Positions 17,624 through 24,383 of a DNA stretch of 64,000 nucleotides are shown here, piece by piece. Numbering within the stretch: position 1 is the first letter of the stretch; each line of letters opens with the position of its first letter. The translations under genes and the position numbers were made by a program. The notes beneath the pieces were generated by a model. It was not told where the DNA came from and did no database searches. It saw only the letters and a program-made list of their open reading frames with translations. Source of the DNA: CAWGGS01 sp046704745 (GTDB lineage: Bacteria; Desulfobacterota; Desulfobulbia; Desulfobulbales; Desulfocapsaceae); NCBI GenBank assembly GCA_046704745.1, contig JBJKRL010000085.1, positions 119,377 through 183,376 on the forward strand, in the 5' to 3' direction.

Positions 17624-19573
17624 TTACAGTGCGCGGCGGTCCGCCATATCGACCAGAATCCGCTCCCTGGCCCTGTCGATTCCCAGCGCCTTGCGTTTTT
17701 TGTCGATATGGGCGATCATCAGCCGTGCCATTTCAATGGGATCGGCGGCGAAGCCCCATTTGCCGAATCCCTTGTCCTCGAGTTCCTCAAAGAGGTGGCG
17801 CTCGAATTTGGTTGCCTTGGTTATCGGGAAGATATGTCCGAAGACGGTATACACCCCGGTGGCGACAAAGTACTGACCAATGGCGATGGCCTTTTCACTC
17901 ATCCACTCCGGTGCACAACCGGCGACGGGGAGTTCGGCAATCGATTCGCCAAGTCCTCCGGTCTTGACCATCTCCGAGAGGATCATCAGGATGCGGCTGT
18001 TATCGACACAGGCTCCCAGGCCGAGAACCGGTGGTATTCCGACCGTCTCGCAGACCTCTGCCAGACCTGCACCGGCCAGTGCCGCTGCCGCGGGTGTGGT
18101 GAGGCCCGCCTTGGCCAGCGCCATCTGGGAACAACCGGTCTGCACCACCAGCACATCGTTCTTGATCAGTTCCTTGACCAGTTCCACATGGGAGAAATCC
18201 TGTTTGGTTCGGGGGTTGGTACAGCCCACTACGCCGGCCGCCCCTCGGATCCTGCCATTTATGATATTATCATTGAGCGGTACATAACCACTGCGAAAGG
18301 AACCACCCAACATGTACTTTATGTACTCATTGGAAAATCCGTGGATACCGCGTGCTGTTTTTCGCGGGATCTCCACGGGTTTCTCCCTGTCCTTGAATCT
18401 GATTATGGCTTTGATGACGATCTCGTCTGTGCATTGCATCGGGTCCTTATGGTCCAGCTCGATATGGGTGGCTCCCTCGATTTTGGCCCGATAGTTGGTG
18501 GTGATGAATTCGGTTTGATAGCAACCCGCCACCTTGTGAAGATCCTGCTTGATGCACTGGATATCGACGGTCATTGCATCCACCGCTCCGGTGACCATTA
18601 TAGCGTCGGTGGAGGAAAAGTTGCCGGCATGGGGAATGTTGTGACGACTCAGCACGTCCAGGCCGGAGCAGCACATGCCGACAAGGTTGATGCCCTTGGC
18701 ACCGGCTTCGTACGCCATCTGCTTCAAAGACGGCGCCTCGACGGAGACCATCAGGGCTTCGAGCAGAATGGGCTCGTGTCCATGAACGATGATGTTGACA
18801 TGGTCTTCTTTGAGCACCCCCATGTCCACTTCCACCTCCACCGGAGAAGGTGTGCCGAAGAGGATGTCGCTGATGTCGGTGGAAATCATCGAACCGCCCC
18901 AGCCATCGGCCAGCGCCGTGCGTGAGATCTGTTTGGTGATGTTTTCGTAATCCTGATCGACGCCCATGGTGGTCCTGTGCATCATTTCCATGACTTCGCG
19001 CATGGCGCCTCTGGGCACGATGCCTTCCTGCCGCCAGGATTCCAGGGTTTTCTTAGGGACGCGTTTCACCAGCGGGATTTCGCCTTCCACCTGGGTGTAG
19101 GTCCGCTCCAATTCCCTGTGGACGTCCTGGGCGATATCGTCAGTGGTACGGCCTTTTGTTTCTATTTCCAGAGATTGCGCCACCTCCCTGAGCTTGAGCG
19201 TATCCTTTATCTCGAAATCCTTCACCGTTTTGTCGATAACGCCGCGGAACAGCTCCAGCATTGCCATGCCATGGTCGGTATGGGCAGCGGTTCCAGCGGC
19301 GACCATCCGTCCAAAGTTTCTGGCTATTATGGTATCAATGGTCGCTCCGCATATACCGACCTTGGTATAGGGATCTTTGGTATTCATCCTGCATGGTCCC
19401 ATGAAGCAGTGCTTACAGCAGGCTGATTCCGCGCCAATCGGACAAGGGCGCATATCGGCGGCACGGTCGAAGAACAGCTCGACCCCATCCTTTCGTGCCT
19501 TGGATATCATCTGCTGGGTTGTTTCACTGGACGTAATGTCCTCAGGTCGTATAAGTTCTCTGAGCTTTGTCAT
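17624..19573 (-). CDS. cooS: Carbon monoxide dehydrogenase catalytic subunit
   Basis: 649 residues from the ATG at 19573 (GGAGGAAGG upstream; the frame to 19639 is a leader). Catalyses CO + H2O to CO2 + 2 electrons. D/B-cluster cysteines are at residues 44, 52, 53, 56, 61 and 75, the spacing known for monofunctional CooS. The Ni-Fe C-cluster ligand segments are all recognisable: VHGHEP (His), GMCCSG, DIQC, GCTNP, TGCSQ and GACVDNS. Usual length is about 630-650. No cooF ferredoxin, cooC nickel-insertion ATPase or hydrogenase is adjacent, so its electron acceptor and maturase are elsewhere. A CRP/FNR-type box lies about 205 bases upstream. Confidence 0.95.
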   Translation of the reverse strand: MTKLRELIRPEDITSSETTQQMISKARKDGVELFFDRAADMRPCPIGAESACCKHCFMGPCRMNTKDPYTKVGICGATIDTIIARNFGRMVAAGTAAHTDHGMAMLELFRGVIDKTVKDFEIKDTLKLREVAQSLEIETKGRTTDDIAQDVHRELERTYTQVEGEIPLVKRVPKKTLESWRQEGIVPRGAMREVMEMMHRTTMGVDQDYENITKQISRTALADGWGGSMISTDISDILFGTPSPVEVEVDMGVLKEDHVNIIVHGHEPILLEALMVSVEAPSLKQMAYEAGAKGINLVGMCCSGLDVLSRHNIPHAGNFSSTDAIMVTGAVDAMTVDIQCIKQDLHKVAGCYQTEFITTNYRAKIEGATHIELDHKDPMQCTDEIVIKAIIRFKDREKPVEIPRKTARGIHGFSNEYIKYMLGGSFRSGYVPLNDNIINGRIRGAAGVVGCTNPRTKQDFSHVELVKELIKNDVLVVQTGCSQMALAKAGLTTPAAAALAGAGLAEVCETVGIPPVLGLGACVDNSRILMILSEMVKTGGLGESIAELPVAGCAPEWMSEKAIAIGQYFVATGVYTVFGHIFPITKATKFERHLFEELEDKGFGKWGFAADPIEMARLMIAHIDKKRKALGIDRARERILVDMADRRAL

Positions 19574-19777
19574 GATTTTTCCTTCCTCCAGGCCAAGATA
19601 GAATGGTATGCGCTTAGTCTGCGTTGATGTTGACTGCATTCCTTGCCGCTCACTCCTCTACCGGCTGCACAACAAACGCGCCGACCAGTAGCGTTCACTA
19701 AGCCAACCTAAAATAAGAAAAGTTTTTTTTTGCTATTGCTGTTATTCCCATCCTATATCAGACGCGAAGAATTAAAA

Positions 19778-19791
19778 TTGACTTGGATCAA
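19778..19791. promoter_or_regulatory. CRP/FNR-family box upstream of cooS
   Basis: TTGACTTGGATCAA fits the TTGAY-N4-ATCAA pattern of FNR and is close to the TTGAC-N4-GTCAA type reported for HcpR regulators of sulfate reducers. It is about 205 bases before the cooS start. It does not match the CooA pattern. Confidence 0.4.
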
Positions 19792-19945
19792 AAACGGCTC
19801 ATTTGGTAATACGTGGTGCCTGTCTTGTGAATTATAAATGACAAAAAAAGAGACTTTCTCACATTTAAACATTTCCTTGTGTTCGGCTGGTTCATGTACA
19901 GTCGCGCCTGATAATCGAGATATCAGCGTGAGACGATTTATTTAA

Positions 19946-20165
19946 AAACAAAAAGCCCTTCCGGTTTCGGAAGGGCTTTTTGTTTTTTTAGCAGGTGACA
20001 GGAGCAATGCGCTCTTTACGACTCATAGGGATGCATCGTCCAGATGCCGCAGGGGAAGGTGTCGGCGCAGAAGCCGCAGCCGATGCATTTTTTGTCGTCT
20101 GAGATGTCCTCATAGGATACAGTGAAACCTGGCGATCCCACACCTTCGGGTCTCAGATCCTGTCT
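19946..20165 (-). repeat. 220-bp direct repeat, left copy (duplicated glutamate synthase end)
   Basis: Same orientation as 24164-24383 at an offset of 4218 bases, with only about a dozen mismatches. It includes the perfect 13-bp terminator hairpin (19950-19981), the stop codon and the last 49 codons of the glutamate synthase gene. Together the two copies bracket a 4.0-kb glycosylation cargo. Confidence 0.9.
20016..20165 (-). pseudogene. 3'-terminal remnant of the glutamate synthase GltB3-GltD gene
   Basis: Codes for the last residues of the protein at 24234-26594, from the RQDLRPEG-like region to HPYES and the same TAA stop, but is cut off upstream. One ferredoxin cysteine is changed (CADTCPCG in the intact gene, CADTFPCG here), and there are other substitutions, so it is drifting without selection. 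Confidence 0.85.
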
Positions 20166-20188
20166 ATCGGAGTCGCTTCTCAGACAAT

Positions 20189-20314
20189 ATGACTAATCGA
20201 GATCAGTTGCAATTTGAGGAGGATGATTTTGTATTGCGTTGTCCAGCATGGTATAAGCGTATATATGATTGTGTGCGAAGTGCCAGCAATAAAAAAAGGA
20301 TAGGCCAGGAATAA
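20189..20314 (+). CDS. Possible small protein, 41 aa
   Basis: Starts 24 bases after the left repeat: MTNRDQLQFEEDDFVLRCPA and onward to KKRIGQE. The composition looks protein-like, with an acidic patch, a central VLRCPAWYKRIYDCV and a basic end. There is no good ribosome site and no recognised family. It could be the stump of a gene cut when the cargo inserted. Confidence 0.25.
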   Translation: MTNRDQLQFEEDDFVLRCPAWYKRIYDCVRSASNKKRIGQE

Positions 20315-20317
20315 ACC

Positions 20318-20331
20318 GTGATAATTATCAC
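20318..20331. promoter_or_regulatory. 14-bp perfect palindrome upstream of the cargo
   Basis: GTGATAATTATCAC, 126 bases before the glycosyltransferase start, itself bracketed by GCCAG (20304-20308) and CTGGC (20331-20335). It has the form of an operator for a dimeric repressor; no regulator gene is nearby. Confidence 0.35.
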
Positions 20332-20456
20332 TGGCTGCCTGACGTGGGGAACAGGGATTTCCTTCTCAGGAATGAAAAAATTGAGAATGTCTCTGTTGTT
20401 ATCAAAGGATGAGCAGATAATCTGTTCCCTCCTGTTGTAACGGGAAATAACTTACT

Positions 20457-21425
20457 ATGGATACAATGAAAATTTATATTGTTACACCCGTCTTCAACGA
20501 CTGGTCTTCTTTTAAAAACCTGATAGAAAATATTGATCAGAGCTTAGGTCGGAGTGGATTTTCAGTGTCGATTATAGCAGTAGATGACGGCTCTTTTGAA
20601 CAAATTGCCATAAAAAAAACAACTCCATCGGCATACATTTGTATAGAACGAATAGAAATCCTGCATCTTTCGAAAAACATGGGGCATCAACGGGCGATTG
20701 CCATCGGTCTGAGCTATGTTAAAAGTCTTGATAGTTCGGATATAACCATTGTTATGGATGCCGATGGAGAAGATCGCCCAGAGGATCTGTCCGCTCTTAT
20801 TGCTGAACAACGTGGCTCCCAGAAGATCGTTTTTGCTAGGCGTGGGAAACGGCAAGAGGGGAAAATATTTCTTCTCTTTTATCACATCTACAAAATCCTG
20901 TTCTGGTTTCTCACCGGGAAGAGGATTGCCTTCGGCAATTATTGCTCTATACCGAAATGTCTATTAGGACGAGTTACACTCCTCCCTGAGTTATGGAATC
21001 ATTTTGCCGTCGGAATTATGCGTTCAGGACTGCCACAAACCACATTGCTTCTGCCACGAGGAAACAGATACCATGGAAAAACAAAAATGAATTTTGTCTC
21101 TCTCGTCATGCATGGATTAAGTGCGATCTCGATTTATGCTGATATCCTAGCCATACGGATGATCCTGTTTACAGTGGGAACCATTCTGGCAACATGTATT
21201 GGTGGTCTTATTCTGCTATACATCAAGTATTTGACGGCGCTTGCTATTCCGGGATGGGCTACCAATGTGGCCATTGGATTATGCATGATTTTTTTTCAAT
21301 CCTTCATACTCCTAATGTTGTCCGCAATTATCGTACTGAATTCGAGAAGCGGATATTTCGCAGTGCCGATCAAAATATACGAAGATTTCTTACTGGAAGT
21401 CGACATTTTTTATGTGCGAAATTAA
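20457..21425 (+). CDS. Family 2 glycosyltransferase with C-terminal membrane helices
   Basis: 322 residues. GT-A fold: IVTPVFNDWSSFKNLIENID, AVDDGS (nucleotide site, about 43), then MDADGEDRPED (about 99-109), the metal-binding DxD. Two membrane helices near the end (about 233-257 and 268-292) place it with dolichol-phosphate-mannose-synthase/GtrB-like enzymes that load a sugar onto a polyprenyl phosphate at the inner membrane. It overlaps the methyltransferase by 14 bases. Visibly A/T-rich with many ATA and AGA codons compared with flanking genes, suggesting transfer. The sugar is unknown. Confidence 0.85.
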   Translation: MDTMKIYIVTPVFNDWSSFKNLIENIDQSLGRSGFSVSIIAVDDGSFEQIAIKKTTPSAYICIERIEILHLSKNMGHQRAIAIGLSYVKSLDSSDITIVMDADGEDRPEDLSALIAEQRGSQKIVFARRGKRQEGKIFLLFYHIYKILFWFLTGKRIAFGNYCSIPKCLLGRVTLLPELWNHFAVGIMRSGLPQTTLLLPRGNRYHGKTKMNFVSLVMHGLSAISIYADILAIRMILFTVGTILATCIGGLILLYIKYLTALAIPGWATNVAIGLCMIFFQSFILLMLSAIIVLNSRSGYFAVPIKIYEDFLLEVDIFYVRN

Positions 21426-22119
21426 CTATATCGGAAAAGAGCTGGATATTTTTTCACATGCGGTAACCTGGAAAAAATATTTCAAGTGCTTTATATCTCC
21501 ATACCTTGGGAACAATATACTGGAAGTCGGGGCCGGAATTGGGTCGGTAACAGAGGTCCTGCATACTGCAAACTGTCAAAAATGGACTTGTCTGGAACCG
21601 GATGCTCATCTTCTCCGGATTTTAAATAAAAAGATAGAAAACGGCATATTACCTGGCAACTGTCAAACAATATTGGGAATAATTAGCGATATAGACAGAG
21701 ATGAGTTATTTGATTCCGTCCTTTATATAGATGTCCTTGAACACATCAAGAACGATAGAGATGAAGCGACTCATGCAGCGGGTCGATTGATTACAGGAGG
21801 AAAACTTATAGTTTTGTCGCCTGCACACCAATTTTTGTACACAAGCTTCGACCGAGCTATTAGGCATTACCGGCGGTACACAAAGACATCCTTACAGGCC
21901 ATAACACCGTCGGGATGCAGTCTCGAAAGAATTTTGTATCTCGACTCCATGGGATTATTCCTATCACTCGGCAACCGGTTGATCATGAAGCAATCAATTC
22001 CGACTGATAGACAAATAAAATTCTGGAGTACGTATATCGTACCGATTTCGAAAATATTCGATCCTCTTCTAGGCTACAGAATCGGAAAATCAATACTTGC
22101 AATTTGGGAAAAAAAATGA
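21412..22119 (+). CDS. SAM-dependent methyltransferase (class I)
   Basis: 235 residues. SAM-binding motif ILEVGAGIGSVTEVL (about 36-50), the acidic loop CLEPDAHLL (about 60) and motif DSVLYIDVLEHIKNDRDE (about 97-114), then a cap with RAIRHYRRYTKTSL. This resembles methyltransferases that accompany DPM1-like glycosyltransferases. It overlaps its upstream neighbour by 14 bases and its downstream neighbour by 4 bases, so the three are almost certainly co-translated. The acceptor is probably a glycan or glycolipid; that is inference from context. Confidence 0.85.
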   Translation: MCEINYIGKELDIFSHAVTWKKYFKCFISPYLGNNILEVGAGIGSVTEVLHTANCQKWTCLEPDAHLLRILNKKIENGILPGNCQTILGIISDIDRDELFDSVLYIDVLEHIKNDRDEATHAAGRLITGGKLIVLSPAHQFLYTSFDRAIRHYRRYTKTSLQAITPSGCSLERILYLDSMGLFLSLGNRLIMKQSIPTDRQIKFWSTYIVPISKIFDPLLGYRIGKSILAIWEKK

Positions 22120-23915
22120 GCAGGAGATGGATTGCAATTCTGTCTCTTATTCTTGTAGCGTTTAGCTATATCTCGTTTATTATCGTTTATGCGAATGCGA
22201 GTTACCCTTTGGTGGGACATGATTTCAGATACTTCATACCACGATTGCTGGATACATTTCTCCATTACAAAGTAAACGGGTTTTCGATACAGTGGTATAC
22301 TCCTTCATTTGGCGGTGGGCTACCGGCCTATCCGAACCCGCAGGACACCCAATTCACCCTGCCGCAACTCCTGATGTTTTTTATCCCTCCATGGACCGCT
22401 GTGCTCACAGGAGACGCAATTTATATTTTGATAGGATTCTGGAGCTCCTATTATTTTTTTAACCGGATCCTGGAATTCTCGCCTTATGCAAGTTCGATTG
22501 GTTCAATCCTGTTTAATGTTAATGGGTTTGTTTTCTCACATATACTTGTCGGACACCTGGGATATCAAGCCTTCCCTTTATTCCCGCTTATCCTCATCGC
22601 CCTCACTTCATCAACTCTCCAACCTTTTACAAGAGGGGTACTTGCCTCATTGGTGATCGCTGTTCAGGTGCATTGTGGAGGTTTTTATGTACTTGTTATT
22701 TATCTCTTATCCTGTTTAATGATTTTCCCTTTTTTGATGCTAGTAAGACCAGGAATTTTTCCTCCTCGAAAGCTTGTCTCATGTATTCTCTGGGGCATTC
22801 TTTTAACCACTGTATTGACCGGCTCGAAGATTTGTGCCTCCCTTTCTTTCTTGAAAATTTGCCCACGTATTGTACACGATCTGTATAATGTCAGTCTTCT
22901 ACAAGGTATATTCGGTATCTTTCTTCAATTCATTCTCATATCGTATCTTTTAAGAATAGCAATGCTTTCGAAGTTCTCAATAATCAGTCATGAGATATTC
23001 AGATATAAATTCATGACGGGAGCAGCATACGGGCTCTGGGAGTTTGATATGAGTCAACCCCTATCTTTCTTTATCCTCTTCGTCATGGTGGCCTTTTCTC
23101 TACCAAAGCTCTTGCGGCGAGTCTCAGTGCCTACAAAAAAAAACCTTGCCTTGTTGATATTACTGGGAATTGCAATATGGATCACTTTGGAACTCCGTCT
23201 TGCGGACGGATGGGTTTACATCAATATACTTTCCAAATTACCTGTTTTACGGTCACTTCACGTCAATCTGCGCTATTCTGCAGCATTTATTTTCCCTTTC
23301 GCACTCATGGGGGCATTTTGTTTTAAATATCTGGAAAACAGGATTCACAAGGGCACGACATTATTTTTCCTTTTTATATCTCTTCTGTCCCTTGTCCATT
23401 TAACAAATTACAGGTCGTTGGATATTAAGCAGGTATATGCATATAAGTATGATATAAGAAAAAGTTTTCTTATATATAAGGATATTGCCAAAGGGAAAAT
23501 ATTTCCGATCGATCTCATATCGAAAATTTCCGATACCATGGCGATAAAAAACCATGCAAGCAGTGCGGAGCCATATGAGCCAATATTCGGTTATGAATTG
23601 GAAAACTTTAAGCCGTTGACTCATGGAGGTCCCGTCTGGGATCAGAATCATGGCTATTTCAACATGACGAATCCCGCAAGTCTTGTTTTCCCAAAACAAA
23701 ACGGTTTGTTTCCTTTCGAGCGCATTAAAACTAGCGAACCCGGTATGCTGGACAATTTCATACAGCATAAGCAACCAGACTGGAAACAACCTTTTCTCCA
23801 GAAGGTCCTGGATTTTCTGATGCTTTCATCTTTCATCCTTCTCCCGATTCTGGTATTCGGACTTGTCTGCAGACGTTTCGCAATTTCTCTATGGAGAGGC
23901 GATAAGGCTCAATGA
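22116..23915 (+). CDS. Large polytopic membrane protein, GT-C/YfhO-like
   Basis: 599 residues from the ATG at 22116, which overlaps the previous stop (ATGA). Around ten to twelve hydrophobic segments. The loop after helix 1 holds YPLVGHDFRYFIPRLLDTF and GGGLPAYPNPQDTQF, with an acidic residue where GT-C glycosyltransferases keep their catalytic Asp. The C-terminal 180 residues form a soluble region (IKQVYAYKYDIRKSF, GYELENFKPLTHGGPVWDQN) ending with one more helix. With the GT2 and methyltransferase it probably transfers a lipid-linked sugar outside the inner membrane. The exact family is uncertain. Confidence 0.7.
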   Translation: MSRRWIAILSLILVAFSYISFIIVYANASYPLVGHDFRYFIPRLLDTFLHYKVNGFSIQWYTPSFGGGLPAYPNPQDTQFTLPQLLMFFIPPWTAVLTGDAIYILIGFWSSYYFFNRILEFSPYASSIGSILFNVNGFVFSHILVGHLGYQAFPLFPLILIALTSSTLQPFTRGVLASLVIAVQVHCGGFYVLVIYLLSCLMIFPFLMLVRPGIFPPRKLVSCILWGILLTTVLTGSKICASLSFLKICPRIVHDLYNVSLLQGIFGIFLQFILISYLLRIAMLSKFSIISHEIFRYKFMTGAAYGLWEFDMSQPLSFFILFVMVAFSLPKLLRRVSVPTKKNLALLILLGIAIWITLELRLADGWVYINILSKLPVLRSLHVNLRYSAAFIFPFALMGAFCFKYLENRIHKGTTLFFLFISLLSLVHLTNYRSLDIKQVYAYKYDIRKSFLIYKDIAKGKIFPIDLISKISDTMAIKNHASSAEPYEPIFGYELENFKPLTHGGPVWDQNHGYFNMTNPASLVFPKQNGLFPFERIKTSEPGMLDNFIQHKQPDWKQPFLQKVLDFLMLSSFILLPILVFGLVCRRFAISLWRGDKAQ

Positions 23916-24015
23916 ATTCAGAGAATCCGATACCTGGTTTGTGTTGACTCTGGATGATGGATGCTCGTCTTTTAAGTCTTTATAAGGGAGCCTTTTGCAT
24001 AAGGAGGATTTAATT

Positions 24016-24120
24016 TTGAGCATAACGCGGAGTTTGGGAGAAAAGATCTTTTTGCAAGTGACTCAAGGGATAATAATGTTTAAACATTATCAGCCGGTTA
24101 ACAGAAGCAAACATAATTGA
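24016..24120 (+). CDS. Possible small protein, 34 aa, TTG start
   Basis: A strong Shine-Dalgarno AAGGAGG (24001-24007) stands 8 bases before a TTG that opens MSITRSLGEKIFLQVTQGII and ends KHN. The peptide is basic with a hydrophobic middle. The palindrome at 24073-24090 lies inside it. No family recognised. The ribosome site is the main support. Confidence 0.3.
   Translation: MSITRSLGEKIFLQVTQGIIMFKHYQPVNRSKHN
24073..24090. repeat. 18-bp perfect palindrome at the cargo's right margin
   Basis: ATAATGTTTAAACATTAT is exactly self-complementary. It lies 74 bases inside the right 220-bp repeat. A site for a dimeric DNA-binding protein is possible. Confidence 0.5.
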
Positions 24121-24163
24121 ACTTGAATATCAAGAGCTTATCATGAGAGAGAAGTCTTTTCTC

Positions 24164-24383
24164 AAACAAAAAGCCCTTCCGGTTTCGGAAGGGCTTTTTG
24201 TTTTTTTAGCAGGTGACAGGAGAAATGCGCTCTTTACGACTCATAGGGATGCATCGTCCAGATGCCGCAGGGGCAGGTGTCGGCGCAGAAGCCGCAGCCG
24301 ATGCATTTCTTGTCGTCTGAGATGTACTCATAGGATACAGTGAAACCTGCCGATTCCACGCCCTCAGGTCTTAGATCCTGTCT
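24164..24383 (-). repeat. 220-bp direct repeat, right copy (native glutamate synthase end)
   Basis: The original copy: it contains the true 3' end of the glutamate synthase gene and its terminator. Paired with 19946-20165. Confidence 0.9.
24168..24199. terminator. Bidirectional terminator
   Basis: Perfect 13-bp stem (left arm AAAAAGCCCTTCC, loop GGTTTC, right arm GGAAGGGCTTTTT). A-run and T-run on the two sides make it work in both directions. It serves the glutamate synthase operon on the minus strand and the cargo operon on the plus strand. An identical hairpin stands at 19950-19981. Confidence 0.9.

Larger units (their letters stand above)
19574..20456. other. Composite intergenic region: cooS leader, gene-end duplicate, cargo leader
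   Basis: 883 bases. From right to left: the leader of the glycosyltransferase gene with a palindrome (20318-20331) and a 41-codon frame (20189-20314), the 220-base duplicate of the glutamate synthase 3' end (19946-20165), and the upstream region of cooS with a CRP/FNR-like box (19778-19791). Confidence 0.6.
23916..24163. other. 3' margin of the cargo
   Basis: 248 bases between the membrane protein and the right repeat. They hold a 34-codon frame with a perfect ribosome site (24016-24120) and an 18-bp perfect palindrome (24073-24090). No other gene. Confidence 0.5.

Noticed and set aside
17708..18925. 405-codon plus-strand frame
   Set aside because: Lies wholly antisense to cooS, rich in His/Gly/Asp as expected for a shadow of a G/C-biased gene.
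19946..24383. Classical IS element or integrative element with integrase
   Set aside because: No transposase, recombinase or terminal inverted repeats; only the long direct repeats of host sequence are present.
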